Assembly (NCBI RefSeq): GCF_001570765.1
Contig: NZ_BCSH01000036.1
Span: 1-64,000 of the forward strand
Length of the DNA stretch: 64,000 nucleotides
DNA from: Nocardiopsis listeri NBRC 13360
GTDB lineage: Bacteria > Actinomycetota > Actinomycetes > Streptosporangiales > Streptosporangiaceae
Direction: 5' to 3'
Shown here in pieces: positions 25,267 to 33,940 of this stretch (position 1 is the first letter of the stretch; every line of letters starts with the position of its first letter). The translations under genes were made by a program, and so were the position numbers. The notes under the pieces were generated by a model that saw only the letters and a list, made by a program, of their open reading frames with translations, was not told the DNA's origin and did no database searches.

Positions 25267-25382
25267 AGCGACAGCGTCGGCGTGCACCCCCATGATCCCC
25301 TGGCAAGGACCACTTCCCCCCGGGCCCGGGGACAGGGCACATGCGCGGATGTGCCCCACCCACACCGGCCCCACCCTCCCTC

Positions 25383-26987
25383 TCACACCCTCGCGTGGGA
25401 GCGGTCCTTGTCCAACAGCGCCCGGGCGCGGGCGCACACCGCCTCGGCGCGCTCCAGCGAATCCGGCCCACCGACCTCACCAGCGGCCACCGCCAACGCC
25501 TCGCGCGCCCGGGTGTGGGCCTCCACCAACCGGTGGCGCGCCCCGACCCGCATCCCCGCCTTCTCGGCGGCCACGCACGCGCGTTCACATTCGGCCAGCG
25601 CCCATTCCAGGCGCTCGTTCAGCGACCTGTCACGCACCAGCAGGGGCACCACCACGCCCACCACCGCTCCCAACACGGTGGCGGCCAACCGCTCACCCAC
25701 CAGGTCCGAGGCTCCCGCCCCGGGGTCTGCCAACGCCGACAGCGCCAACGTCAACGGGGTCACGCACACGATCGCGTACGCGTAGTTGGTGGTCACCAAC
25801 AACTCCGCGCCCACCTGGCACAGCACCACCACCGCGATCAGCGTCCACACCGAGGAGGTGTCCACCACCGCGAACAGTGCGGCGGCCGCGACCGTCCCGG
25901 CCACGGTGCCCAGGGCTCGTTGCAGGGTGCGGTGCCAAGTGACGGTGACGCTGGTGGCCTGCAACACCGAGGCCGCCGAAACGGTCGCCCAGTAGCCGTG
26001 ACCCATGCCCAAGGACCAGGCCAACACGCCGGCGGCCAGGGAGGCCAGCGCCACGCGCAGCGCCCAGAGCACGCGCGGGCGCGGTCCGGGCGCAGCGTGT
26101 CGCACCAGCCGGATCTGGTCGGCGTGGGCACTGAAGGTGCACAGTTCCTCGTCGGTGACCAGCGGGTCCAGGTGGCGACGAGTGCGCACGCGCCGGGCCA
26201 GCTCGCGTAGTTCGGCGGCCCGGCGCCCCCGCGACACCCGGTCCCCGCCGGCGACCAGCAGGGTGTGGGCGCGGGCGATCATCAACTCAAGGGCCAGCAC
26301 GGTGTCGGTGCGCGGGGTGGTGCCCAACAGCCGGTGGGCCCGATGCAGGGCCGCTTGGGCGCCCTGACCTCGTGCGGGGTCGGGGGCGTGCAGGTGGTCG
26401 GCGACCGCGTGCAGGGCCCGGGCCACGACCAGGCGGTGGCCGGCACGGGGGTGGAAGAACACCCCCACCATGGCCATCACCCAGCACAGGGCGCTGGAGG
26501 CGGCGATGGTCAGCGTGTTGACCGGCACACCGGCCAGGGTCTGGGGGGCGTAGGCGGCCACTCCGGCGGCGAAGACGAACATCAGCCCGGCCGGGGCGCC
26601 CAGGTCGACGGTGTCGGAGGTGTACTTGGCCGCGGCCGCCACCAGGGCCACCACCACGATGGGTCCCACCATGGAGGTCGAAAGGGCCGAGACCAGCGCG
26701 CCGGCGCCCACCGCCAGGGTCAGCCCGACGGCCACCAGGGCCAGGATCGGTGCGCGGCGACGGTAGGTGTCATCGCGTGCGTACAGGGCGGTGAAGCAAC
26801 CCATGGCGGCGTAGGGGGCCAGGTCCATGCGTTGGGCCAGGTGCAGGGTGATCAACACCGCCAGCAGACACAGGCCCACTCGGGCGGCGGTGACGATGAC
26901 GTTGCCGCGCACGCGGCGGGGCGAGAGGGCGCCCCTGGAGTCGAAGAGGGTGCTCGACCGCCCCCAAAAAGAAGAAAAGTAGTTCAC
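25383..26987 (-). CDS. FUSC-family membrane transporter
   Basis: A membrane protein of about 534 residues with two blocks of five to six hydrophobic helices (about residues 30-165 and 325-445) separated by a soluble helical region. This is the fusaric-acid-resistance (FUSC)/YccS-type layout; ALGTVAGTVAAAALF near residue 350 is typical. Start: GTG 26987 lies about 10 bases from a TATAAT -10, so the transcript would be nearly leaderless. It is divergent from a MarR regulator that probably represses it. Likely an aromatic-acid exporter. Confidence 0.82.
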   Translation of the reverse strand: MNYFSSFWGRSSTLFDSRGALSPRRVRGNVIVTAARVGLCLLAVLITLHLAQRMDLAPYAAMGCFTALYARDDTYRRRAPILALVAVGLTLAVGAGALVSALSTSMVGPIVVVALVAAAAKYTSDTVDLGAPAGLMFVFAAGVAAYAPQTLAGVPVNTLTIAASSALCWVMAMVGVFFHPRAGHRLVVARALHAVADHLHAPDPARGQGAQAALHRAHRLLGTTPRTDTVLALELMIARAHTLLVAGGDRVSRGRRAAELRELARRVRTRRHLDPLVTDEELCTFSAHADQIRLVRHAAPGPRPRVLWALRVALASLAAGVLAWSLGMGHGYWATVSAASVLQATSVTVTWHRTLQRALGTVAGTVAAAALFAVVDTSSVWTLIAVVVLCQVGAELLVTTNYAYAIVCVTPLTLALSALADPGAGASDLVGERLAATVLGAVVGVVVPLLVRDRSLNERLEWALAECERACVAAEKAGMRVGARHRLVEAHTRAREALAVAAGEVGGPDSLERAEAVCARARALLDKDRSHARV

Positions 26988-27003
26988 AAGTAAATTATTA
27001 TAG
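26984..27003. promoter_or_regulatory. Overlapping divergent promoters of FUSC and MarR genes
   Basis: An AT-rich stretch (AAGTAAATTATTATAGGG) between divergent genes. On the minus strand it gives TATAAT (27002-26997) just before the transporter GTG; on the plus strand TATTATA points to the MarR gene. A MarR dimer bound here could control both. Confidence 0.6.
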
Positions 27004-27046
27004 GGTGGATCCAACCCGTACGCCACCCAGTGAAAGACACCTCACC

Positions 27047-27532
27047 ATGAGCGACGCCGTGGCCCGCTTCCGAGAACACTGGTCCCACCTCCACCCCGAC
27101 ATGGACCTGACCGGCATGGAAGCCATCGGCCGCGTCCGCCGCCTGGCCGCCCTGGCCAACAACCGCACCGACGACGCCCTCACCGACACCGGCGTCTCCC
27201 GACCCGAGTTCGAGATCCTGGCCGCCCTACGCCGCTCCCCCACCGGCCTGCGCCCGCGCCACCTGACCCGCGAGACCATCTCCTCGGGCGCAGCCACCAC
27301 CAAACGCCTCCAACGCCTCGAAGAAGCCGGACTGCTCACCCGCACCCGCATCGAACGCGACCGCCGCGAAACCCTGGTGCGCCTGACCCCCGAAGGTCGA
27401 ACCCTCGCCGACACCCTCTTCGCCCGCCAACTGGGCATCGACACCGACCTGCTCGCCCCACTGAACCAGGACGAGCGCACCCACCTGGCCGCCCTGCTGG
27501 CCCGTGTGCTCACCCCCATCGACAGCACCTGA
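27047..27532 (+). CDS. MarR-family regulator
   Basis: A 161-residue winged-helix protein. The wHTH runs from VSRPEFEILAALRRSP through LTRETISSGAATTKRLQRLE to the wing with RDRRETLVRLTPEG. That DRRxxxVxLT motif is diagnostic of the MarR family. ATG 27047 is preferred over a frame extension reaching 27005. It is divergent from the FUSC transporter and is the obvious candidate for its repressor, released by an aromatic ligand. Confidence 0.87.
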   Translation: MSDAVARFREHWSHLHPDMDLTGMEAIGRVRRLAALANNRTDDALTDTGVSRPEFEILAALRRSPTGLRPRHLTRETISSGAATTKRLQRLEEAGLLTRTRIERDRRETLVRLTPEGRTLADTLFARQLGIDTDLLAPLNQDERTHLAALLARVLTPIDST

Positions 27533-27583
27533 CCCCCGCACCGCAGGCCCCCGCCCGGCACAAGAACCCACACCGGCCCGGTA

Positions 27584-27622
27584 GGGGATGGACCAAGTAC
27601 CCCAGAAAGCGGCAATGGGCTC
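27584..27622 (+). repeat. Solo inverted-repeat relic related to the Tn3 element
   Basis: GGGGATGGACCAAGTACCCC then AGAAAGCGGCAATGGGCTCG resembles the right IR of the 3220-16698 element (GGGG start, shared AAAGCGGCAATGGGCT). No partner or transposase lies near. The rest of the 336-bp gap between MarR and the phosphatase shows no gene. Confidence 0.55.
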
Positions 27623-27868
27623 GGGTTCGCGCAGGCCAAGAGGTAGAGCAACCCGCAGTTTTCGAATGGTGCTGCGATCCGGTGTGGTTCGTGCCGGTAC
27701 CGAACGGCTCTGGCTTTCGCCCTCGACCCTGGCCGTCCTACCCGCCCCCTCACCGCTCCGGTTCGATGATGCGGCTCCGGTGACCCGACCATCAACGAAC
27801 CGGTGAATCGACCGGAAAGCGACCAAGGAACTTTTCTTCTTCCGGCGGGAAAGGTATCCCTGACGTTG

Positions 27869-28645
27869 ATGAACAAGAACAGACACATCACCTGGGAAGG
27901 GTTCTTCAACACCCGTGACCTCGGCGGCCTCCCCACCCGCCACGGCCGCACCACCCGCCACGGAGCCTTCATCAGATCCGCTGACCTGCGTTTCGTCACC
28001 GCCAAGGGGTGGCAGGCCGCCCACGACGCCAACGTGCGCACCGTCGTGGACCTGCGCAACCCCGACGAGATCCGACCGACCCAAGACCAAGGCCCCACAA
28101 GCCAGAGCGGGTCCGCCGCCTTCCCCGCGGTCACGACCCAAACACCCCTCCCGCCCGAGACGAGGCGCCTGGAGGTGCCCTTGGACCACGTCCAAGACGT
28201 CGAGTTCTGGAAGGACATCAACCGTAAGCGGCTGAACGGGAGCCCGCTCTACTTCCGCCCCTTCCTGGCCCGCCAGGCCCAACGATGCGCCGCGGCGATC
28301 ACCGCTCTGGCACAGGCCGGTACCGGCGGCGTCCTGTTCCACTGCGGAGCCGGCCGCGACCGCACCGGACTGGTCACCCTGCTGCTGCTCCACCTGGCAC
28401 AGGTCGAGGCTGAGGCGATAGCCGATGACTACGAACTCTCCACCCCCGCACTCACACCTCTCTTCGCCGCGATGGGCCAGGACGACCAGGGGCCGGTGAT
28501 CAAGTCCTTGATGGCCGACCACGGACTGACGCTACGCGACAGCGTCCTCGACATCCTCAAGGACCTGAACGCGCGGGCCTACCTACTGAAGGCAGGGGTC
28601 ACCCACGAAGACCTCACCCGAATCCGGGCCCGACTCCTGGACTGA
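27869..28645 (+). CDS. Protein-tyrosine phosphatase (Y_phosphatase3 type)
   Basis: A 258-residue phosphatase. The N-terminus [17 protein letters not shown] and the middle [13 protein letters not shown] with [10 protein letters not shown] are typical of Y_phosphatase3/DUF1312-type enzymes. The P-loop CxxxxxR is [15 protein letters not shown], near residue 170. These enzymes dephosphorylate phosphotyrosine or phosphoinositides. ATG 27869 is chosen because homology starts a few residues later; an upstream GTG in frame (27803) is possible. Confidence 0.87.
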   Translation: MNKNRHITWEGFFNTRDLGGLPTRHGRTTRHGAFIRSADLRFVTAKGWQAAHDANVRTVVDLRNPDEIRPTQDQGPTSQSGSAAFPAVTTQTPLPPETRRLEVPLDHVQDVEFWKDINRKRLNGSPLYFRPFLARQAQRCAAAITALAQAGTGGVLFHCGAGRDRTGLVTLLLLHLAQVEAEAIADDYELSTPALTPLFAAMGQDDQGPVIKSLMADHGLTLRDSVLDILKDLNARAYLLKAGVTHEDLTRIRARLLD

Positions 28646-28734
28646 AACGAATCCCTGACTCTGAAGGGGTACACACCCAAAACCCCCGAAGCTCTTTTCC
28701 GGCGTACTCGGCCCACCCCGCCGATGTTCACGCT

Positions 28735-29838
28735 TCACCCGGCCAAGGTCGGGTAATCGGTGTAACCGGTGGCCCCTCCCACATACATCAAATACTTCTC
28801 CCGCACCGCATTGACGGGGGCACCGATCCGGATGCGCTCGACCAGGTCGGGGTTGGCCAGGAAGGGCCGACCCAACGCCACCAGATCGGCCCCGGCCTCG
28901 AGCATGCGCTCACCCGCGACCCGACCACCATCCTCAGGGATCCCTTCGACGGGCAACACCGGATTACCGATCAGGGTGCGCGACCAACTCGCACGGATCC
29001 GCTTCCAAAGCCCACTGTCGGGGTCGGCGAAGGCCACATGCAAATAGACCGGACCCCGCTCATCCAAACGCGAGATCAACTCCGGGTAGAGGTCCTCCAC
29101 GTCCCGAGCGGATTCGATGATGCCGTTGGTGGTGTTACCCGGAGAGATACGCACCCCCACACGATCGGGGCCGATCTGAGCGATGACGGCGTCCACCACC
29201 TCCAGAACCAACCGCATCCGCGCGGCGGGGGTGCCACCGTGGACGTCGGTGCGCCGGTTGGTGTTGGGGGCCAGGAACTGGTGCAGCAGATAACCGTTGG
29301 CGGCGTGGACCTCCACCCCCGCGAACCCGGCCGCCACCGCCCGGCGGGCCGCGGCGGCGAAGTCGGCGATGGTGGCGTCGATATCGCCCTGACCCATCTG
29401 CCGGGGCCTCACGGCCGGTCGGCGACCGTTGGGGGTGTGGATGGGCTCGGGCAGCGCGATGGGCGAGGGCGCCAACGGGATGAGACCACTGGTATCGGGG
29501 TGCCCGACCCGCCCACCGTGCTGAATCTGGGCGAACATGCGCCCACCCGCGGCACCCACACACCGGTTGACCCGGCGCCAGCCCCGGGTGTGCTCATCCT
29601 CGTACAAAGCGGCGATGCCAGGGTAGGTGCGCCCGACCGCACTGGGGGTGGAGGCCTCGGCGATGATGAGGCCGGCCGAGGCCCGCTGGGCGTAATACCG
29701 GGCCATGAGCTCGCTCGCGGCACCCGAGGGCTCGGCACGGTTACGGGTCATGGGCGCGATGACCAAACGGTTGGGCAGGTCGATATCGGCCAAGCGGGCG
29801 GGACTCAACAGCGCGGATGCGGCGTTCTGGGTGCTCAT
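28735..29838 (-). CDS. Old Yellow Enzyme-family FMN oxidoreductase
   Basis: A protein of about 367 residues. Characteristic OYE segments are LPNRLVIAPMTRNRA, FAQIQHGGRVGHPD, GVEVHAANGYLLHQFLAPNT with NRRTDVHGG, GVRISPGNT, and ADLVALGRPFLANPDLVERI. Such NADPH:FMN enzymes reduce activated C=C bonds and nitro compounds. ATG 29838 lies about seven bases after a -10-like TACGGT, which makes it leaderless; ATG 29844 is the alternative. A MerR regulator is transcribed divergently across a shared dyad, implying induction by electrophiles or oxidative stress. Confidence 0.9.
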   Translation of the reverse strand: MSTQNAASALLSPARLADIDLPNRLVIAPMTRNRAEPSGAASELMARYYAQRASAGLIIAEASTPSAVGRTYPGIAALYEDEHTRGWRRVNRCVGAAGGRMFAQIQHGGRVGHPDTSGLIPLAPSPIALPEPIHTPNGRRPAVRPRQMGQGDIDATIADFAAAARRAVAAGFAGVEVHAANGYLLHQFLAPNTNRRTDVHGGTPAARMRLVLEVVDAVIAQIGPDRVGVRISPGNTTNGIIESARDVEDLYPELISRLDERGPVYLHVAFADPDSGLWKRIRASWSRTLIGNPVLPVEGIPEDGGRVAGERMLEAGADLVALGRPFLANPDLVERIRIGAPVNAVREKYLMYVGGATGYTDYPTLAG

Positions 29839-29844
29839 GCCCAT

Positions 29845-29876
29845 ACCGTAGGAGTTGACATCAATGTCAGATTCAA
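29845..29876 (-). promoter_or_regulatory. MerR-type promoter and dyad between OYE and merR
   Basis: On the minus strand TTGAAT (29876-29871) and TACGGT (29850-29845) are 20 bp apart (19 if the -10 is CTACGG). The dyad TGACATCAATGTCA (29856-29869) lies between them. A long spacer with a central dyad fits activation of the OYE gene by the divergent MerR protein. Confidence 0.65.
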
Positions 29877-29899
29877 TGCGGCGAAATGTGAGGTGCCTC

Positions 29900-30274
29900 A
29901 TGGGCATCGGTGAACTGGCCCGACGCAGCGGGGTGAGCCCCAGGTCACTGCGCTACTACGAACAACAGAACCTGTTGACCTCCCAGCGCACCCCCGGCGG
30001 GCACCGCGAATACACCGAAACCGCCCTGGACCGGGTGGTGCGCATCCAAGAGTTGTACGCGGCCGGACTATGCAGCTCCAAAATCGCGACATTGCTGCCG
30101 TGCATGCGCGACGCCGACGGCGCACCCTCCACCACCGCCGACCACCACCTGGTGCGAGAACTGAGGGTGGAGCGCGAACGCATCGACCACATGATCGCCG
30201 ACCTGCAACGTTCCCGAGAACTGTTGGACGAGGTCATCGCCTCCGCCCAAGGCTCCCCCACCGACCACACCTGA
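29900..30274 (+). CDS. MerR-family regulator
   Basis: A 124-residue protein. MGIGELARRSGVSPRSLRYY and the wing with RTPGGHREY identify the MerR DNA-binding domain; a coiled coil (residues 85-115) follows. Two Cys (AGLCSSKIATLLPC) at the junction could sense thiol-reactive compounds, but that is inference. ATG 29900 is the family start. It is divergent from the OYE gene and should activate it from the shared dyad. Confidence 0.87.
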   Translation: MGIGELARRSGVSPRSLRYYEQQNLLTSQRTPGGHREYTETALDRVVRIQELYAAGLCSSKIATLLPCMRDADGAPSTTADHHLVRELRVERERIDHMIADLQRSRELLDEVIASAQGSPTDHT

Positions 30275-30390
30275 AACACCCACACCCGCACCCCGGGCGA
30301 GCGGCCACGTCACGCACCTTGCAACGGGAGGCGAAGGTGAACACCCGCACCAGATACCGCTCCGGCCCATAGGTCACCCCCACCGGCACC

Positions 30391-30427
30391 GGGGTTGAGG
30401 AACATCGGAACAGGATCCGGCGCTAAG
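30391..30427 (+). repeat. Left 37-bp Tn3-type inverted repeat
   Basis: Starts GGGGTTGAGGAACATCGGAA and ends GGCGCTAAG. Identical to the reverse complement of 35925-35961. The stop codon of the TIGR02391 relic lies inside it. Confidence 0.85.
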
Positions 30428-31191
30428 TGTTTCGCCCTTGGTCAGCAGCAGGAATGACCTGTGAGGCGAGGCGGATGACGGTGGCTGCGTCAAGGCGTCG
30501 GTGCATGAACGACAGGGTGGAGAACAGGTCAAGGGCGTCCGGTTCGGGGATGCGCCATCCTGCGGTGGCCCGAGGGGTGTGCGCCGGCGGGTTGCGGAAG
30601 GCACCGAATACGCCCTTGAGGAGGTTGGCGAACCCCTTGTGCTCGCTGATCTTGCTTTCGGTGACGAAGTCGTTGATGCGGACCAGGGGAGGCTGTCTCC
30701 TTCTGGCGCAGGATCTCCTCCTCGCAGTACTTGATCACCTGGGGATGGACCCCACGGCGCCGGAGTTCGCTCTGGAGCCGACCTGCCAACCTGGCGACCT
30801 CGTCAAAGTTGGCCGCTCTGGCCCCGCGCGCCGGCTTCCCCACCTCATTGACGCGCAGCCCCATCAACGCCAGTGGTTCGTTGAGCGCGTCTTTGAGTGC
30901 TTCGAAGCGAGCACGGTTCTGGACGTAGCGCCCTGGAGCCATGGCTTCGGTGATGAACTTGATGATGCAGTTCGCAGCCTGGTCCCGTTGTTGCTGGGTC
31001 ATCAATGCCGCCCAGAGCCGCTTCCTCTTGCTCGTGCTGGGGTCCACGTCGGAAACCCGTGACACGCTCAGAAGCGTGGTGATCTCCGAGCCGGACAGGC
31101 CCGGATGATCCGTGCCGGCCAGGACTGCGCAGACCGATTCAACCGCGGAGTTCTGCCACATGGGGTGCCGGATGCTCGCCATGGGGGCCAT
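30423..31191 (-). pseudogene. TIGR02391-family gene with internal deletion and frameshift
   Basis: The N-terminal frame (ALMTQQQRDQAANCIIKFIT, then VIKYCEEEILRQ) is followed after about 30690 by a different frame reading LVRINDFVTESKISEHKGFA, then GVFGAFRNPPAHTPRATAGW and LFSTLSFMHRRLDAATVIRL. The second part is the usual end of TIGR02391 (Ymh) proteins. The segment that normally joins ILR to the C-terminal half is missing. TIGR02391 proteins often occur in mobile or defence neighbourhoods. The stop (TAG, 30425-30423) falls within the 37-bp IR. Confidence 0.7.
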
Positions 31192-31241
31192 CTTGGCGGC
31201 TGCTCAGTGGAAAGGTGGAAGAAATGCCCTCAAGGCGGTGA

Positions 31242-31510
31242 TCACTCGTCAGTGGGCAGGTGGGCCACGGCGGCTTCCATGTCGGCCTGGGTGGGAAGGG
31301 TGTAGCGGCGGGTGGTCTCCAACCTCTTGTGGCCCATGAGCTGGGCCACGGTCACCACGTCCACCCTGCTGCGGGTCAGGTTGGTGCCGAAAGTGTGACG
31401 CAGGACGTGTGCCGACAGCGCGGGGCGGCCGTTCTCGCCGACCAGGTCGGCGTCGGCGGCGAGCTGGTCCAGGAGCAGGTTCACCGCCCGGTCGGTCAGC
31501 CGTCCGCCAC
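31242..31510 (-). pseudogene. Tyrosine recombinase, C-terminal fragment
   Basis: The minus-strand frame reads HVLRHTFGTNLTRS, then QLMGHKRLETTRRYTLPTQA and ends PTDE. These are the HxxR, GH and catalytic Tyr boxes of an XerC/D-like recombinase, but everything upstream of the C-terminal ~90 residues is lost. It is a different recombinase from the one at 1847-3001. Homology stops near 31510, where a plus-strand relic begins. Confidence 0.75.
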
Positions 31511-31516
31511 GCCGGT

Positions 31517-31682
31517 TATCGGTATCCCCGGAACAGCGGTGCGCACCTCCGCACTGCGTCAACTCGTGCTCCAGGCCCCCGCACCGGTCATCGCCCAGGC
31601 ACTGGGGTTCCACACCAAGACCACCACCCGAGTCGTTGCCGAGGCCAGCGGGACCTGGAACCGCTACGCCCCCAGCGGATGA
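31517..31682 (+). pseudogene. Zinc-ribbon recombinase-like protein, C-terminal fragment
   Basis: GIPGTAVRTSALRQLVLQAP, then APVIAQALGFHTKTTT and WNRYAPSG match the last ~50 residues of the protein at 67-1518 (TAAIRQLVLQAPAPVIARML...WSHYAP). The rest of the gene is missing, and it lies head to head with the recombinase fragment on the other strand. Confidence 0.75.
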
Positions 31683-31758
31683 GCACCCACCAGCAGACGT
31701 GCGGGGTCAACGCGATATTCCGTGGTCTGGGAGCCCTGGTCTGTCTACCGTGACCGCC

Positions 31759-32301
31759 ATGGTTCACCTCTCCCTCGACGCCCTACCGAAAACGCTGCCC
31801 ACTCGGATTCCCAGGGTGTCCCTGCGCGTGCTCACCCCCGCTGACTCGGTCGACTACCAGGCTCTTCTGCGAGCCAACCGCACTCATCTGACCCGCCATG
31901 GAGATTTCACCGACCAGGTCAGGGCACCCGCAGGGGAGATCGAGCAGGCACTGGCCCACCCCGGCAAGAAGGAGCGCGCCTACGGCATACGGCTACACGA
32001 CACCTTGGTGGGCCAGGCCAGCATCATCGCCGTCGCTCCACCCCACTACAGCCTGGGCTACTGGCTCGCCCAAACCGCCACCGGGCAAGGACGGGCAAGC
32101 GCAGCTTGCACCGCGCTCATCGAGAGTTCCTCCACTGTCCTGGGCGCCACGGACATGTTCGCCGGCGTCACCCACGGCAACGACTCCAGCATCGCCTTGC
32201 TGCGCCGACTCGGATTCACTCCTGTAGCGGATTTCCCTAACTACACCCGGTTCCACCTGGCACTGACATCCCCAGGCTCACAGGGATCGCAAGCCCCATA
32301 G
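31759..32301 (+). CDS. RimJ/RimL-type GNAT acetyltransferase
   Basis: A 180-residue acetyltransferase. It begins with a RimJ-like region (IPRVSLRVLTPADSVDYQAL LRANRTHL), has the acetyl-CoA loop in GYWLAQTATGQGRASAACTA and motif B in SIALLRRLGFTPVADFPNY. ATG 31759 is preferred; GTG 31750 is close. The RimJ/L subgroup acetylates ribosomal-protein N-termini or small molecules; the real substrate is unknown. It sits between two clusters of recombinase relics. Confidence 0.83.
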   Translation: MVHLSLDALPKTLPTRIPRVSLRVLTPADSVDYQALLRANRTHLTRHGDFTDQVRAPAGEIEQALAHPGKKERAYGIRLHDTLVGQASIIAVAPPHYSLGYWLAQTATGQGRASAACTALIESSSTVLGATDMFAGVTHGNDSSIALLRRLGFTPVADFPNYTRFHLALTSPGSQGSQAP

Positions 32302-32454
32302 TCCTGACAGCGGACCTCCGCGACAAAGCACACGCAGGCGAGTGCAACCCAGTCCTTTTCGTCTTCGGCAACCATGACGCACGGTGCCTAGATCAGTAGG
32401 AGCTACGGAGAATACAGAACACTTGGTCGACGACTCCCGCCAGTCTCGACCCCC

Positions 32455-32532
32455 GAGACCACCCGCCGCTACACCCTGCCCATCACTGCCGACATCGAAG
32501 CCGCGGTCAGCAGCCGCCCCGCCGACGAGTAA
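32455..32532 (+). pseudogene. Tyrosine recombinase, last 25 codons only
   Basis: ETTRRYTLPITADIEAAVSS then RPADE and stop. It matches the extreme C-terminus of the fragment at 31242-31510 (ETTRRYTLPTQADMEAAVAH) and retains the catalytic Tyr. Nothing upstream is recognisable. The rest of the 500-bp gap between the GNAT and DUF6924 genes holds the IR palindrome described separately. Confidence 0.75.
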
Positions 32533-32563
32533 CCCGGTGAGCCCATAGCACGGGTTTTCGTTC

Positions 32564-32616
32564 CGGTCCTCCTCAACCCCCGGGTTGAGGAGGACCGCTC
32601 CAGGACGTGGCGGTAG
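32564..32616 (+). repeat. Outside-to-outside pair of Tn3-type ends
   Basis: CGGTCCTCCTCAACCC (32564-32579) and GGGTTGAGGAGGACCG (32582-32597) are perfect complements two bases apart. From 32582 the sequence runs on as a full IR-like unit ending GTGGCGGTAG, matching the ends at 44900. On the left only the outer 16 bases of an oppositely facing end remain. Confidence 0.65.
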
Positions 32617-32801
32617 ACCCCCAACGCACCGTTTTTTGGAACCCCGCCCCAGGACACCTGTCCCGGGGCGGGGGCTTCGTGCTGTCCGGGGCGGAGAATG
32701 CGGACCTTCGTCGATGCCCCCACGGCCGGCCCCGCCGGTTTGTCGGGGTCGCCCGGTACAACGGAACGGACCTGTACCGCCCCCGTGAAGAGGCCCCCCT
32801 G

Positions 32802-33857
32802 ATGTACCCCACCCTGCCCCCGCTGCCCGACGGTGAGACCGGGCGCGTGCCCGGCGCCCTGCTGGTTCGCGGCGACTGCGACGACCACGCCTGGAACGAC
32901 GTGCTCGCCCGTATGGGCGAACTGCCCGGTATGGTCGCCCACACCTCCGGACAGCCCCTGCCCCTGGCTCAGGGGCCCATGACCCGGCGTCTGCTCGTGG
33001 TCCAGGACCCCGCTTGGCGGGGCGCCGACCCCGCAGAGGTGGCCCAGGCCCTGGACGGCACGGGTGCCTGGGTTCCCGACCTGGTGCTGATCGCCGACCG
33101 CGGCACCACCCGCGATTCCGACCTGCGCCCGCTCATGGCCTTCCGGCCCAGCGACGATGAGCTCTACCGTTTCCGCGTCACGCCCCGTCAGGCGGCCATG
33201 ACCTACCTGGTTGTACACCGCCCCAGCATCGAGCACACCCTGGATCACCACGCGAAGAGCGGTGCCGCCGAGATCGAACTCGACCCCGGCGAGTCCTACG
33301 AGGACTGGGTGGACAGCTTGCCCGAGCCGATGGGCGATGTCCTGGAGACCGCGGCGTCCCCGCCCCTCTACCAGCCGCCCGCCGCACCCCTGCCCGTGAT
33401 CACCCAGAACGACTGGGGGCTGCTCGTGCGCACCGACTTCAGCGACGACCACGCCTGGGCCGCGCTCGTGGCGGACGCGGACCGTCCCGACCCCTGGATC
33501 GAGACCCCCGAGGACCACCAGAGCTGCGTGCAGATCGTGGACGATCCGGCTTTCGCGGGGGCCACGCCTGAGCAGGTGATGGCGATCGTCCGCCAGAACG
33601 AGGACGAAGAGAATGGGGGCACGGACGTGGTGGTGATCGCCGACCGAGCGTCCATGGGCGACTCCGACCGCAGCGTCCTGGCCGTGCCCCTGGAGGACGA
33701 CGTCGGGTGGTCCTTCCGTCTGTCCGTGGAGAATGTGGGGAGCATGGCGGTCAACCTCTTTCTCGCCAACACGGGCATCGAGGACTGGATGAATCACTTG
33801 CCGGACGGGCCGGCGGTCATCACGGAGAAGGAGATGCGATCCGTGCGGGGCTGGTGA
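32802..33857 (+). CDS. Tandem DUF6924 protein
   Basis: A 351-residue protein with two repeats of one domain. Repeat 1 (about residues 18-160) starts GALLVRGDCDDHAWNDVLAR and repeat 2 (residues 200-345) starts GLLVRTDFSDDHAWAALVAD; both continue with a QIVDDPAF-like segment (VVQDPAWRGADPAEV and VDDPAFAGATPEQV), a VVVIADR strand and an ANTGIEDW-like end. The family function is unknown. ATG 32802 follows GAAGAGG; the frame upstream overlays IR sequence and is not used. Soluble and acidic. Confidence 0.75.
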   Translation: MYPTLPPLPDGETGRVPGALLVRGDCDDHAWNDVLARMGELPGMVAHTSGQPLPLAQGPMTRRLLVVQDPAWRGADPAEVAQALDGTGAWVPDLVLIADRGTTRDSDLRPLMAFRPSDDELYRFRVTPRQAAMTYLVVHRPSIEHTLDHHAKSGAAEIELDPGESYEDWVDSLPEPMGDVLETAASPPLYQPPAAPLPVITQNDWGLLVRTDFSDDHAWAALVADADRPDPWIETPEDHQSCVQIVDDPAFAGATPEQVMAIVRQNEDEENGGTDVVVIADRASMGDSDRSVLAVPLEDDVGWSFRLSVENVGSMAVNLFLANTGIEDWMNHLPDGPAVITEKEMRSVRGW

Positions 33858-33940
33858 TCGGGTCACCGGTATGGGGGTTGAGACTGGCATGCTCGCGTAT
33901 CCGAGTAGCGCCTATTCGAGACCGGGCTCCTGCTGAGTGA

